Shown: positions 1-5,305 of the stretch, in pieces
Numbering within the stretch: position 1 is the first letter of the stretch
Layout of the letters: each line of letters opens with the position of its first letter
Assembly: GCA_964478915.1 (NCBI GenBank)
Contig: CAYZKG010000146.1
Coordinates: 1 to 5,943 of the forward strand
Source: CAYJUM01 sp964478915
Lineage (GTDB): Bacteria > Nitrospirota > Nitrospiria > Nitrospirales > Nitrospiraceae
DNA length: 5,943 nucleotides
Reading direction: 5' to 3'
Notes under the pieces: generated by a model
The model's database searches: none
What the model was told of the DNA's origin: nothing
Seen by the model: only the letters and a program-made list of their open reading frames with translations
Program-made: the position numbers and the translations under genes

Positions 1-1
1 G

Positions 2-145
2 GACTTCAGAAACCCCCACTACCATCGTGCCAGCGATACGCTAGAGACGCTGGACCTCTCCTTCATGGGCCAAGTCGCCGAGGCGGTGCTGGCCTCCGCC
101 ATGGCCTTGGCCGGAACTCCGCCCGGCGCGCCGGTTGAGGCATGA
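2..145 (+). CDS. M28-family zinc aminopeptidase, C-terminal end only
   Basis: This is the last 47 codons of a gene that begins before the window; the reading frame starts at base 2 and ends at TGA 143-145. The visible protein begins DFRNPHYHRASDTLETLD and continues as an amphipathic helix rich in Ala, Val and Met. The YHxxxDTxExLD pattern is the hallmark C-terminal segment of M28 peptidases (aminopeptidase Y/S and Aeromonas aminopeptidase type), where the His before the DT supplies the last ligand of the two-zinc site; here that is the second His of HYH. Members hydrolyse N-terminal residues from peptides and are often exported, but the signal peptide region lies outside the window. The other four metal ligands and the catalytic Glu cannot be checked. 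Family assignment rests on this one motif but is distinctive. Confidence 0.8.
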   Translation, partial: DFRNPHYHRASDTLETLDLSFMGQVAEAVLASAMALAGTPPGAPVEA

Positions 146-204
146 AACGTCTGCACAGGCCGGGGTGCCGCAATCTCCTTTATTGAGACACGCCTTGCCT
201 TCGA

Positions 205-229
205 GCCGCAGCGGAGGATATCCTGCGGC
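205..229. other. Hairpin in the spacer after the peptidase gene
   Basis: GCCGCAG (205-211) pairs perfectly with CTGCGGC (223-229) around an 11-base loop that itself contains the palindrome GGATATCC. There is no T-tract on either strand, so it is not a typical intrinsic terminator. It sits in the 113-base spacer between the peptidase stop and the next gene. The rest of that spacer (146-258) shows no convincing promoter. The fold may have no function. Confidence 0.3.
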
Positions 230-258
230 ACCGCGGATGAACGTCAACGAGGGGTTCC

Positions 259-591
259 ATGCGGGAGCGGTCAGCAGCAGTTCAGTGGCTTCGCGACGAT
301 TTCCGCCGCCACCTGGAGCTGTTTTACGCAAAGCTGCAATTGGCTCCTCCTTATCACAGCGTGGAGAAAGCGGTCGGCCACCTCACGACCCTCCTCAACG
401 CCCTGTCCCGGGAGGAACAAGAGCAAATCCAACGCGACCCGACCCGCCAATGGGCGCTCTACCGCGTGGCTTTTGTCGAATCCGGTCTCAGCAAGAAACA
501 TCGGGGCATCATCGCCGAGATGGTACGATCCCGCCGCATCACTGATTTGCCGTCACCGTACGGCACTTTCCTGGACGCCTTTGTCTCCTGA
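259..591 (+). CDS. Small helical protein of unknown function
   Basis: An open frame of 110 codons with an ATG at 259. GAGGGG (249-254) lies four bases upstream as a somewhat close ribosome-binding site, and it decides this start. I do not recognise the family. The protein is charged, soluble-looking and predicted almost wholly alpha-helical: helices around residues 5-27, 34-50 (ending LLNALS), a SREEQEQIQRDP turn and helix, and 78-92 (KKHRGIIAEMVRSRR). There are no cysteines, no signal peptide and no membrane segment. The YHSVEKAVGHLTTLLNALS and PTRQWALYRVAFVESGL stretches look conserved-like, with aromatic and hydrophobic spacing. It could be a small regulatory or adaptor protein, but nothing shows this directly. 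The gene stands alone between an aminopeptidase end and a methyltransferase with its own promoter. The codon use and the ribosome-binding site make it likely to be real. Confidence 0.7.
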   Translation: MRERSAAVQWLRDDFRRHLELFYAKLQLAPPYHSVEKAVGHLTTLLNALSREEQEQIQRDPTRQWALYRVAFVESGLSKKHRGIIAEMVRSRRITDLPSPYGTFLDAFVS

Positions 592-605
592 ACGCTCGTT
601 CAGGA
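586..605 (+). terminator. Hairpin over the stop codon, possible transcription end
   Basis: TCCTGAAC (586-593) pairs perfectly with GTTCAGGA (598-605) around a GCTC tetraloop, and the stop codon TGA of the upstream gene (589-591) lies inside the left arm. Eight uninterrupted base pairs make this the strongest simple hairpin in the window. No T-run follows (the next bases are ATCCTCGACC), so a classical Rho-independent terminator is not supported. It may instead be an RNA 3'-end stabiliser or a Rho-associated end. The identical element would form on the other strand. Confidence 0.4.
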
Positions 606-655
606 ATCCTCGACCCCCAACTAATCGCTAGTAGAAAAATCTGCAGGAGAGCCTG

Positions 656-684
656 TTGACTCGCTCTTGGATTTTCGTTACAGT
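656..684 (+). promoter_or_regulatory. Sigma70-type promoter for the methyltransferase gene
   Basis: TTGACT (656-661) matches the -35 consensus in five of six positions. After exactly 17 bases comes TACAGT (679-684), which has the conserved first TA and last T of the -10 box. Transcription would start near 690, giving a leader of about 160 bases before the ATG at 853. No better-scoring pair was seen in the gap 592-852, and no other gene lies between. The call is by consensus only. Confidence 0.6.
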
Positions 685-688
685 ATCG

Positions 689-769
689 CCGGTTTGCTCA
701 GGTGGGCCGTCCCGATAACGGCACCATGATTCCGGGTCTCCCGCCTAGTTAAATCTCCTCACCAACCGG
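689..769 (+). promoter_or_regulatory. Possible structured 5' leader of the methyltransferase mRNA
   Basis: Just downstream of the predicted transcription start, CCGGTT (689-694) can pair with AACCGG (764-769) and enclose two hairpins. The first is GGTG/CACC (701-704 with 722-725) plus CCGT/ACGG (707-710 with 718-721), with a GG bulge and a CCCGATA loop. The second is CGGG/CCCG (733-736 with 740-743) around TCT. A pyrimidine stretch TCCTC (756-760) is complementary to GAGGA (843-847) in the ribosome-binding site of the downstream gene. Together this would allow a switch-like leader, but I recognise no known riboswitch consensus and the pairing was found by eye in GC-rich DNA. Confidence 0.3.
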
Positions 770-852
770 GTTCGCACATATCTTTATCCGAGGCCCGAGC
801 TATTGGGGCCTGGCCCCCGGCGTGGGCGGTAAGCAAGAGACGGAGGAAAAGC

Positions 853-1494
853 ATGGATCTGGAAAAGGTCGAGCGGGTGTACTCGAATTATGCGGCGGTG
901 TATGACCAGATTTTCGGCAAGATTTTTCACGAATCCCGTGAATCCGCAGTTCGTCAGCTCAAGCCTGCACCGGGAGAGCGGATCCTCGAAGTCGGGGTCG
1001 GCACCGGCCTGTCCCTGCCCCTCTATCCTCGAGACTGCAAGGTTGTCGGCATCGATCTCTCCTACGACATGCTGGCGAAGGCCCGGCAGCGCATCCGAGC
1101 TCACCGGCTGGGGAACGTCGAGCTCATCCGGATGGATGCGGGGCGGATGGAGTTTCCGGACAACAGCTTCGACACGGTCATGGCGGCCTATGTGGTCACT
1201 GCGGTCCCGGATTATCGCAAGGTGGTGACCGAAATGATTCGAGTGTGCCGAGAAGGGGGCCGGATCATCATGCTCAATCACTTCAGCAACGGCAACAAGC
1301 TCATTGCGGCGGTCGAGAAGGTGATCTCACCGCTGTGCAAGCACATCGGGTTCCGGACCGATCTGTCCCTGAACAAAGTACTGGAGGGAACGTCTCTCGT
1401 CGTGGCTCGAAAGGAGAAGGTCAATCCGCTGCGGTACTGGCACCTCGTGGAGTGCGTGAATACGAAGAACGGTACGGCCCAAGCTCCCCACTGA
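853..1494 (+). CDS. pmtA: SAM-dependent methyltransferase, PmtA-like phosphatidylethanolamine N-methyltransferase
   Basis: The 213-residue protein is a complete class I methyltransferase, the usual size for the Rhodobacter-type PmtA family (about 200). The SAM-binding motif I is LEVGVGTGLSLPLYP (from residue 45), the acidic end of strand 2 is D68 in VGIDLS, and MDAGRMEFPDNSFD (94-107) is the post-II region with D95. NHFSNGNK (142-149) and the C-terminal VNPLRYWHLVECVN match the pattern I know for the family. The N-terminal YSNYAAVYDQIFGKIFHESRE is the helix thought to meet the membrane. The likely reaction is stepwise N-methylation of phosphatidylethanolamine to phosphatidylcholine at the inner face of the cytoplasmic membrane. 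ATG 853 is set by GGAGG (842-846), six bases upstream. The gene has its own promoter and long leader. Substrate is inferred; a UbiE-like quinone or other small-molecule substrate is the alternative. Confidence 0.82.
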   Translation: MDLEKVERVYSNYAAVYDQIFGKIFHESRESAVRQLKPAPGERILEVGVGTGLSLPLYPRDCKVVGIDLSYDMLAKARQRIRAHRLGNVELIRMDAGRMEFPDNSFDTVMAAYVVTAVPDYRKVVTEMIRVCREGGRIIMLNHFSNGNKLIAAVEKVISPLCKHIGFRTDLSLNKVLEGTSLVVARKEKVNPLRYWHLVECVNTKNGTAQAPH

Positions 1495-1596
1495 TCCGCC
1501 CTGCCAAGGAGACAGTCACCAACGATTTGAAAGTGGTGGAAGGACCCATCGCGGTTACGTCGCAATGGGTGAATCGTCGCGCCGTGAAAGGACCCG

Positions 1597-1618
1597 GCCG
1601 CCTCACCGGCTCGGCGGC
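1597..1618. other. Hairpin in the convergent spacer
   Basis: GCCGCC (1597-1602) pairs with GGCGGC (1613-1618) around a 10-base loop, inside the 144 bases between the methyltransferase stop (1494) and the stop of the minus-strand gene (1641). Neither side is followed by a T-tract, so a bidirectional terminator is possible but weakly supported. Nothing else gene-like was seen in 1495-1638. Confidence 0.25.
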
Positions 1619-1638
1619 GCGCACAAGCCTGGCGCTCC

Positions 1639-2490
1639 TTATTCGTCGCGCCGTGCGCCCCACACCATGGCCCGGCGCTCCAGCCATTCCTCTCGTTCCA
1701 TGATCTGCGTGCCGACCAGGCATCGGCCTGCAAAGCTTCGTACGACGATCTCCGCCAGGACCGTGATCAAACGGCTGATCCCATTCTCGTGTGTATCCGA
1801 GGCCCTGACGGTGAGGCCGAACCCGCAGCCGTCGAGTGGCCCATAGGTCTGAATGAAGACACCTCCGCCCCGGGGAACCCCGTGCGCGGAGGCCAACATT
1901 AAATACCCTTCCCACTGGAGAGCCGGGTGGGGACGCGTCGTCCGCTTGCTTGGGCGCCAGGCGCAGGGGAGCCCGGCCCGATCGAGCCGGTCGAGGAACC
2001 AGGCGACGGATGGCAGGTCGCCGGTATGAGCCTGAAACGTCCACTCCGTGGCTCCGGCCGGGACCGGCCGGTCGGCGCCGGGACGGGAGACCTCCTCGAT
2101 CTCGGCCTGATCGCAGATCACGTAGAGCTCGCCTTGGGGGTCGAACCAGAACCGCAGCCGGTCGCACGAGAACTCGGCGTGGATCACCCCGATCTCCGAG
2201 AAGTCGGCTCCTTCCTGCTCGAAGATCGAAAAATCCGTGACGCCGGCCATGGTCATTTTCGCGATACGCGTGACGGTATGGGGCGCGGCCATGTCACCGC
2301 TCAACAGCTCATAGCGAATGATGGCCGTGATGATGGTGGTGGCAGGGATCTCGCGACCGGTGGTTTCGTCGAACAGGCGTTGCTTGCGGACGTGAAGCTC
2401 CAGCACCTGGCCGCCCTGGAACGCGTGAGTGTGCTCCAACAGCCAGGCCACGTCCTCCGCCGTTCTGATCGATCGCGACATATGTCGCAT
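1639..2490 (-). CDS. Protein of unknown function, 283 residues
   Basis: Read on the minus strand, this gives 283 residues from ATG 2490, or 280 from the in-frame ATG at 2481 (starting MSRSIRTAED). Neither start has a clear Shine-Dalgarno sequence. I do not recognise the family. The protein looks soluble and cytoplasmic, without signal peptide or membrane helices. The first part (about residues 1-145) alternates helices and strands: AEDVAWLLEH, a VLELHVRKQRLFDETTGREIP strand-turn, TTIITAIIRYELL, then FDPQGELYVICDQAEIEEV. A Pro/Ala-rich linker (GADRPVPAGAT, 138-148) leads to a second part (149-283) with LPSVAWFLDRLDRAGLP, a WEGYLMLASAHGVPRGGGVFIQTYGPLDGCGFGLTV beta-rich core and a Glu/Arg-rich tail. 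VAWLLE and VAWFLD open the two parts in a similar way. The gene converges on the methyltransferase and diverges from dapL, so it is probably transcribed alone. Confidence 0.75.
   Translation of the reverse strand: MRHMSRSIRTAEDVAWLLEHTHAFQGGQVLELHVRKQRLFDETTGREIPATTIITAIIRYELLSGDMAAPHTVTRIAKMTMAGVTDFSIFEQEGADFSEIGVIHAEFSCDRLRFWFDPQGELYVICDQAEIEEVSRPGADRPVPAGATEWTFQAHTGDLPSVAWFLDRLDRAGLPCAWRPSKRTTRPHPALQWEGYLMLASAHGVPRGGGVFIQTYGPLDGCGFGLTVRASDTHENGISRLITVLAEIVVRSFAGRCLVGTQIMEREEWLERRAMVWGARRDE
2475..2488. promoter_or_regulatory. 14-base perfect palindrome over the start of the unknown gene
   Basis: GCGACATATGTCGC is a perfect 14-base inverted repeat whose centre, CATATG, contains the second possible start codon (2481) of the minus-strand gene; the first ATG (2490) overlaps its edge. 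A site of this size and position would suit a dimeric repressor or autoregulation. No second copy was seen in the window, and a chance palindrome cannot be excluded. Confidence 0.3.
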
Positions 2491-2494
2491 TCTA
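2489..2494 (-). promoter_or_regulatory. Candidate -10 box TAGAAT overlapping the first ATG
   Basis: On the minus strand TAGAAT matches the -10 consensus in five of six bases, and its final AT is part of the ATG at 2490. Transcription from it would begin near 2482, so a message used from ATG 2481 would be almost leaderless; this would fit the missing ribosome-binding site. No good -35 box lies 16-18 bases upstream, which weakens the call. Confidence 0.25.
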
Positions 2495-2539
2495 CCCCAG
2501 AAGGGGAAGCGAGAGCTAGAGAGGAAATGAGGCGGCCGG

Positions 2540-2569
2540 TTGATTGCCTCCGTTTGTTTGCAGTACCCT
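2540..2569 (+). promoter_or_regulatory. Candidate promoter for dapL
   Basis: TTGATT (2540-2545) and TACCCT (2564-2569) are separated by 18 bases. The -35 box matches four of six bases, and the -10 box keeps only the first TA and last T. Transcription would begin near 2577, leaving a leader of about 28 bases ending in the AAGGAG ribosome-binding site. It is the best pair in the 114-base divergent spacer on this strand but is weak. Confidence 0.35.
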
Positions 2570-2604
2570 GAGAGGCTTTCAGCCCCGCAACGAAAGGAGC
2601 CCGA

Positions 2605-3780
2605 ATGGCCGGTTTTCCGATCCATCCAGCGGCGCGGATCAAGGCGCTGCCTCCCTATCTTTTCGCGGCGATCGACGAGATGAAGCAAAAGGCTATCGCC
2701 CGCGGCATCGACATCATTAATCTGGGCATCGGTGATCCGGATCTGCCGACGCCGGCGCCGATTATCGAGCGATTGAAGCAGGCCGCGGCGGAGCCGAAGA
2801 ACCATCAGTATCCGTCCTATAAAGGCCTGGCCTCCTTTCGGCAGGCCGTGGCGGCCTGGTACAAGCGCCGATTCGGCGTGCAGCTGAACCCGGAGGATGA
2901 AGTGCTGACGCTGATCGGCTCGAAGGAGGGGATCGGGCATGTCCCGCTGGCCTTCGTCGATCCGGGCGACGTGGTCCTGGTCCCCAGCCCGGGCTATCCG
3001 GTCTATCCGGTGGGAACGAGCTTCGCCGGCGGAATCCCCTACGTCATGCCATTGCCAAAGGCGAACGGGTTCCTTCCTGATCTCGGGGCGGTCCCGGCAG
3101 AGGTCGCCCGCCGCGCCAAGCTGATGTTCCTGAACTCTCCCAATAATCCCACGTCGGCAGTGGCGGGCCGAGAGTTCTTCAAGCGCGTCGTCGCCTTCGC
3201 CCGGGAGCATCAGATCATCGTGTGCCATGACGCGGCCTACTCCGAGATCTATTACGATGGCCAGCGGCCGGCGAGCTTCCTGGAAGTGGAGGGGGCCAAA
3301 GAGGTCGGCATCGAGTTTCATTCGTTGTCGAAGACCTTCAATATGACGGGATGGCGGCTCGGCTTTGCGGTCGGAAACAAGCAGGTGTTGTCCGGACTGG
3401 GGAAGGTCAAGAGCAATCTGGATTCGGGCGTGTTTCAGGCGGTCCAGGAGGCCGGCATGACTGCGTTGGAGCTGGGCGAGCAGGTGACGGACCGGATACG
3501 CGCCGTGTACCAGGCGCGCCGGGACGTGCTCGTGCCGGCTCTGAAGAAGCTCGGGCTCGACGTCGAGATGCCTCGCGCGGCGTTTTATGTCTGGGTCGCG
3601 ATTCCGTTTGGATATACCTCCACGTCGTTTACGGCCCATTTGCTGGAGAAGGCCGGCATCGTCACAACGCCCGGAAACGGCTTCGGCTTGGAGGGGGAAG
3701 GCTACATTCGGATGGCACTGACCACACCCAAGGAGCGACTGGCAGAGGCGGTGGCCCGCATCGAGAAAACACGATGGTAA
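2605..3780 (+). CDS. dapL: LL-diaminopimelate aminotransferase (class I PLP aminotransferase)
   Basis: The 391-residue protein is a full-length fold-type I aminotransferase. The N-terminal RIKALPPYLFAAIDEMKQKA and INLGIGDPDLPTP (39-51), YPSYKGLASFRQAV (69-82) and SPGYPVYP (128-135) match the DapL group. PLP contacts are N181 in NNPTS, D209 and Y212 in CHDAAYSE, the Schiff-base lysine K243 in SLSKTFNMTGWR, and R251; R369 in GYIRMAL should bind the substrate carboxylate. DapL converts tetrahydrodipicolinate and glutamate to LL-diaminopimelate and 2-oxoglutarate in one step, bypassing DapD, DapC and DapE in lysine and peptidoglycan synthesis. The motif usually read NPTG is NPTS here (S184). ATG 2605 follows AAGGAG (2594-2599) at five bases. 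It leads the block dapL-folK-panC. Related aspartate or alanine aminotransferases are the alternative for substrate; the family call is firm. Confidence 0.85.
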   Translation: MAGFPIHPAARIKALPPYLFAAIDEMKQKAIARGIDIINLGIGDPDLPTPAPIIERLKQAAAEPKNHQYPSYKGLASFRQAVAAWYKRRFGVQLNPEDEVLTLIGSKEGIGHVPLAFVDPGDVVLVPSPGYPVYPVGTSFAGGIPYVMPLPKANGFLPDLGAVPAEVARRAKLMFLNSPNNPTSAVAGREFFKRVVAFAREHQIIVCHDAAYSEIYYDGQRPASFLEVEGAKEVGIEFHSLSKTFNMTGWRLGFAVGNKQVLSGLGKVKSNLDSGVFQAVQEAGMTALELGEQVTDRIRAVYQARRDVLVPALKKLGLDVEMPRAAFYVWVAIPFGYTSTSFTAHLLEKAGIVTTPGNGFGLEGEGYIRMALTTPKERLAEAVARIEKTRW

Positions 3781-3788
3781 GATGGGAC

Positions 3789-3850
3789 TGCGGGTCCTGT
3801 CGCCAGCACCCGCAAGGCGGGTACCCGGCCCATCCGTCCGGCTTCGGGTA
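3789..3850 (+). repeat. Cluster of overlapping inverted repeats between dapL and folK
   Basis: The 85-base spacer holds alternating arms of one motif. TGCGGGT (3789-3795) pairs with ACCCGCA (3808-3814). ACCCGC (3808-3813) can instead pair with GCGGGT (3817-3822) around an AAG loop. TACCCG plus GCC (3822-3830) pairs with GGC plus CGGGTA (3840-3842 and 3845-3850) with a TT bulge. The three folds share arms and partly exclude each other, as in attenuators, but no T-run follows. The last arm ends eight bases before the ribosome-binding site of folK. It might also be a worn repetitive extragenic element. Confidence 0.45.
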
Positions 3851-3865
3851 AGAAAGTGAGGCGAT

Positions 3866-4429
3866 GTGAGTGAGACGGTGTTTATCGCATTTGGGTCCAA
3901 CGTGGGCAACCGGTTCGATTACTGCGACCGGGCTGTCACGCTCCTGGGCCTGCTGCCCAGCACGCGGCTCGCCACCGTGTCCTCGCTCTATGAGACCGAA
4001 CCGGTGCGGGACACGACCGATCCCGGTCCCGGCTGGTTCCTGAACGGCGTCGTCCAGCTCGAGACCGAGTTGCCGCCACATCGCTTGCTCGAAACCTGCC
4101 GTGAAGTGGAACGGGCCCTGGGCCGAGACCTGGAGCGGCGTGGAGGGCCCAGGACGCTGGATCTGGACATCCTCTTTTATGGCGACCGGGTCATCGCTGA
4201 AGGGGGCCTCACGATCCCACACCCTCGATTCCACCAGCGGCGCTTCGTTCTGGCGCCGCTCGCGGAGCTGGCGCCGGAGTGGCGGCACCCGCTCCTCAAG
4301 CGGTCGGTGAGAGACCTGCTGGCCCATCTCGCCGATCCGGCACGGGTCGTCCGGCTGGAGCCTCAGCCATCCCCACGGTATGGCGCTCGGCCTGCCTGCA
4401 CGACCCAGGCGCCAGCCCGAAACCCTTGA
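3866..4429 (+). CDS. folK: 2-amino-4-hydroxy-6-hydroxymethyldihydropteridine pyrophosphokinase
   Basis: FolK (HPPK) transfers pyrophosphate from ATP to 6-hydroxymethyl-7,8-dihydropterin, the step before dihydropteroate synthase in folate synthesis. The 187-residue protein shows the family signatures in order: FIAFGSNVGNR (6-16), SSLYETEPV (39-47), FLNGVVQLETELPPHRLLE (58-76), and the HPPK signature RRGGPRTLDLDILFY (91-105), with Mg-binding D99 and D101. IPHPRFHQRRFVLAPLAELAP (117-137) carries the His and Arg contacts to ATP. After about residue 160 there is a 25-30 residue Pro/Arg-rich tail beyond the usual length of about 160. The start is GTG at 3866, eight bases downstream of GAGG at 3858; an ATG at 3864 in another frame runs straight into TGA and is not used. 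The stop overlaps the panC start (TGATG), so the two genes are translationally coupled. Confidence 0.95.
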   Translation: MSETVFIAFGSNVGNRFDYCDRAVTLLGLLPSTRLATVSSLYETEPVRDTTDPGPGWFLNGVVQLETELPPHRLLETCREVERALGRDLERRGGPRTLDLDILFYGDRVIAEGGLTIPHPRFHQRRFVLAPLAELAPEWRHPLLKRSVRDLLAHLADPARVVRLEPQPSPRYGARPACTTQAPARNP

Positions 4430-5277
4430 TGCGCGTCTTCCGCTCCGTAAGGGCCATGTCGGCCTGGAGTGGTACCCTCCGCCGGGAAGGCGTGGTCATC
4501 GGGCTGGTCCCGACCATGGGCGCGCTCCATGCCGGTCACCGCGCGCTCATCCGGGCCGCCCGGCTCTCGTGCGACGCGGTGGTGGTCAGCCTGTTCGTCA
4601 ATCCCCGACAGTTCGGTGCTGGAGAAGACTTGGCTCGCTACCCGCGCCGGATCCGCGCCGATGCGGCGCTGTGCCGGGTCGAAGGTGTGGATGCCTTGTT
4701 CGCTCCGCCCCGGCGCGACATCTATCCGGCCGGTTTCCAGACGTCTGTGGTCGTTCGGGACCTCTCCCGCCGGTGGGAAGGAGCCGCGAGGCCCGGTCAT
4801 TTCGAAGGCGTCGTGACGATCGTGACCAAATTGTTCACCATCGTGAGGCCGGACGTGGCCTTTTTCGGCCAGAAGGACTTCCAGCAGGCCGTGGTGGTCC
4901 GGCGATTGGTGGAGGACCTCAATCTCGGCGTGCGGATAGCCATTCACCCCACGGTCCGGGAGCCGGACGGATTGGCCCTCAGCTCTCGGAACCAGTATCT
5001 CTCACCCAGGCAGCGCCGGGCGGCCACAGTGCTGTACGACGCGTTGCAGGTCGGGTGTGCGTCTATTCAGGCCGGGCAACGCTCAGGGGAGCGGGTGAAG
5101 CGGCTGATGCAGGAGCGAGTGGGCCAGGAACCGCTGGCGCGCGCGGACTACCTGGCGGTCTGTGATCCCAGAACGTTGGAGCCGATCGAGCGGATCGCCA
5201 GGGCCGTCGTGCTGCTGGGCGCGGTCCGCATCGGGCGCATCCGGCTGATCGATAATGCCCTGATTGGAAAACGATAA
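4429..5277 (+). CDS. panC: Pantothenate synthetase (pantoate-beta-alanine ligase)
   Basis: PanC joins pantoate and beta-alanine with ATP through a pantoyl-adenylate, giving pantothenate for coenzyme A. The protein is 282 residues, the normal length. Motifs in order are VPTMGALHAGH (27-37, the HxGH nucleotide-binding signature), SLFVNPRQFG (54-63), ARYPRR (69-74), RPGHFEGVVTIVTKLF (121-136), PDVAFFGQKDFQQ (141-153), the KD-type active-site loop, and REPDGLALSSRNQYL (177-191) with the SSRN signature. The start is the ATG at 4429, whose A is the last base of the folK stop. No Shine-Dalgarno sequence lies ahead of it, so translation probably depends on reading through from folK. The frame remains open for 50 further codons upstream, but that part is antigenic to no known PanC sequence and lies over folK. 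An ATG at 4456 is a less likely start, since MRVFRSVRAMSAWS matches the family N-terminus. Confidence 0.96.
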   Translation: MRVFRSVRAMSAWSGTLRREGVVIGLVPTMGALHAGHRALIRAARLSCDAVVVSLFVNPRQFGAGEDLARYPRRIRADAALCRVEGVDALFAPPRRDIYPAGFQTSVVVRDLSRRWEGAARPGHFEGVVTIVTKLFTIVRPDVAFFGQKDFQQAVVVRRLVEDLNLGVRIAIHPTVREPDGLALSSRNQYLSPRQRRAATVLYDALQVGCASIQAGQRSGERVKRLMQERVGQEPLARADYLAVCDPRTLEPIERIARAVVLLGAVRIGRIRLIDNALIGKR

Positions 5278-5302
5278 TTCAGCATTCCGCATTCCGCGTT
5301 CA
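5276..5302. repeat. Heptanucleotide tandem repeat between panC and the PilZ gene
   Basis: GCATTCC occurs twice in tandem (5282-5288, 5289-5295), followed by the degenerate copy GCGTTCA (5296-5302) and preceded by AATTCA, which resembles a worn copy. These units make up almost the whole 28-base spacer between the two convergent stop codons. Function unknown; it could be a simple slippage repeat. Confidence 0.5.
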
Positions 5303-5305
5303 TCG

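Noticed and set aside
688..770. tRNA-like look of the leader: 5-base stem with a 7-base loop CCCGATA, enclosed by a 6-base outer stem
   Set aside because: There is no room for a D arm, no T arm next to the outer stem, and the base before the would-be anticodon is C where tRNAs need U.
1574..1655. 13-base direct repeat TCGTCGCGCCGTG at 1574-1586 and 1643-1655
   Set aside because: Single pair of short GC-rich copies, one partly within coding sequence, without flanking structure; too little to call a duplication or attachment site.
1639..3909. A 756-codon minus-strand open frame running over the unknown gene and the whole of dapL
   Set aside because: Only the last 283 codons look like a real protein. 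The rest is antisense to dapL, whose plus-strand product has every class I aminotransferase motif; long antisense frames are expected in GC-rich DNA.
4279..4428. A 50-codon N-terminal extension of PanC, in frame and open
   Set aside because: It lies over the end of folK, is Arg/Pro/Ala-rich without PanC similarity, and the ATG at 4429 gives the standard family N-terminus and length.
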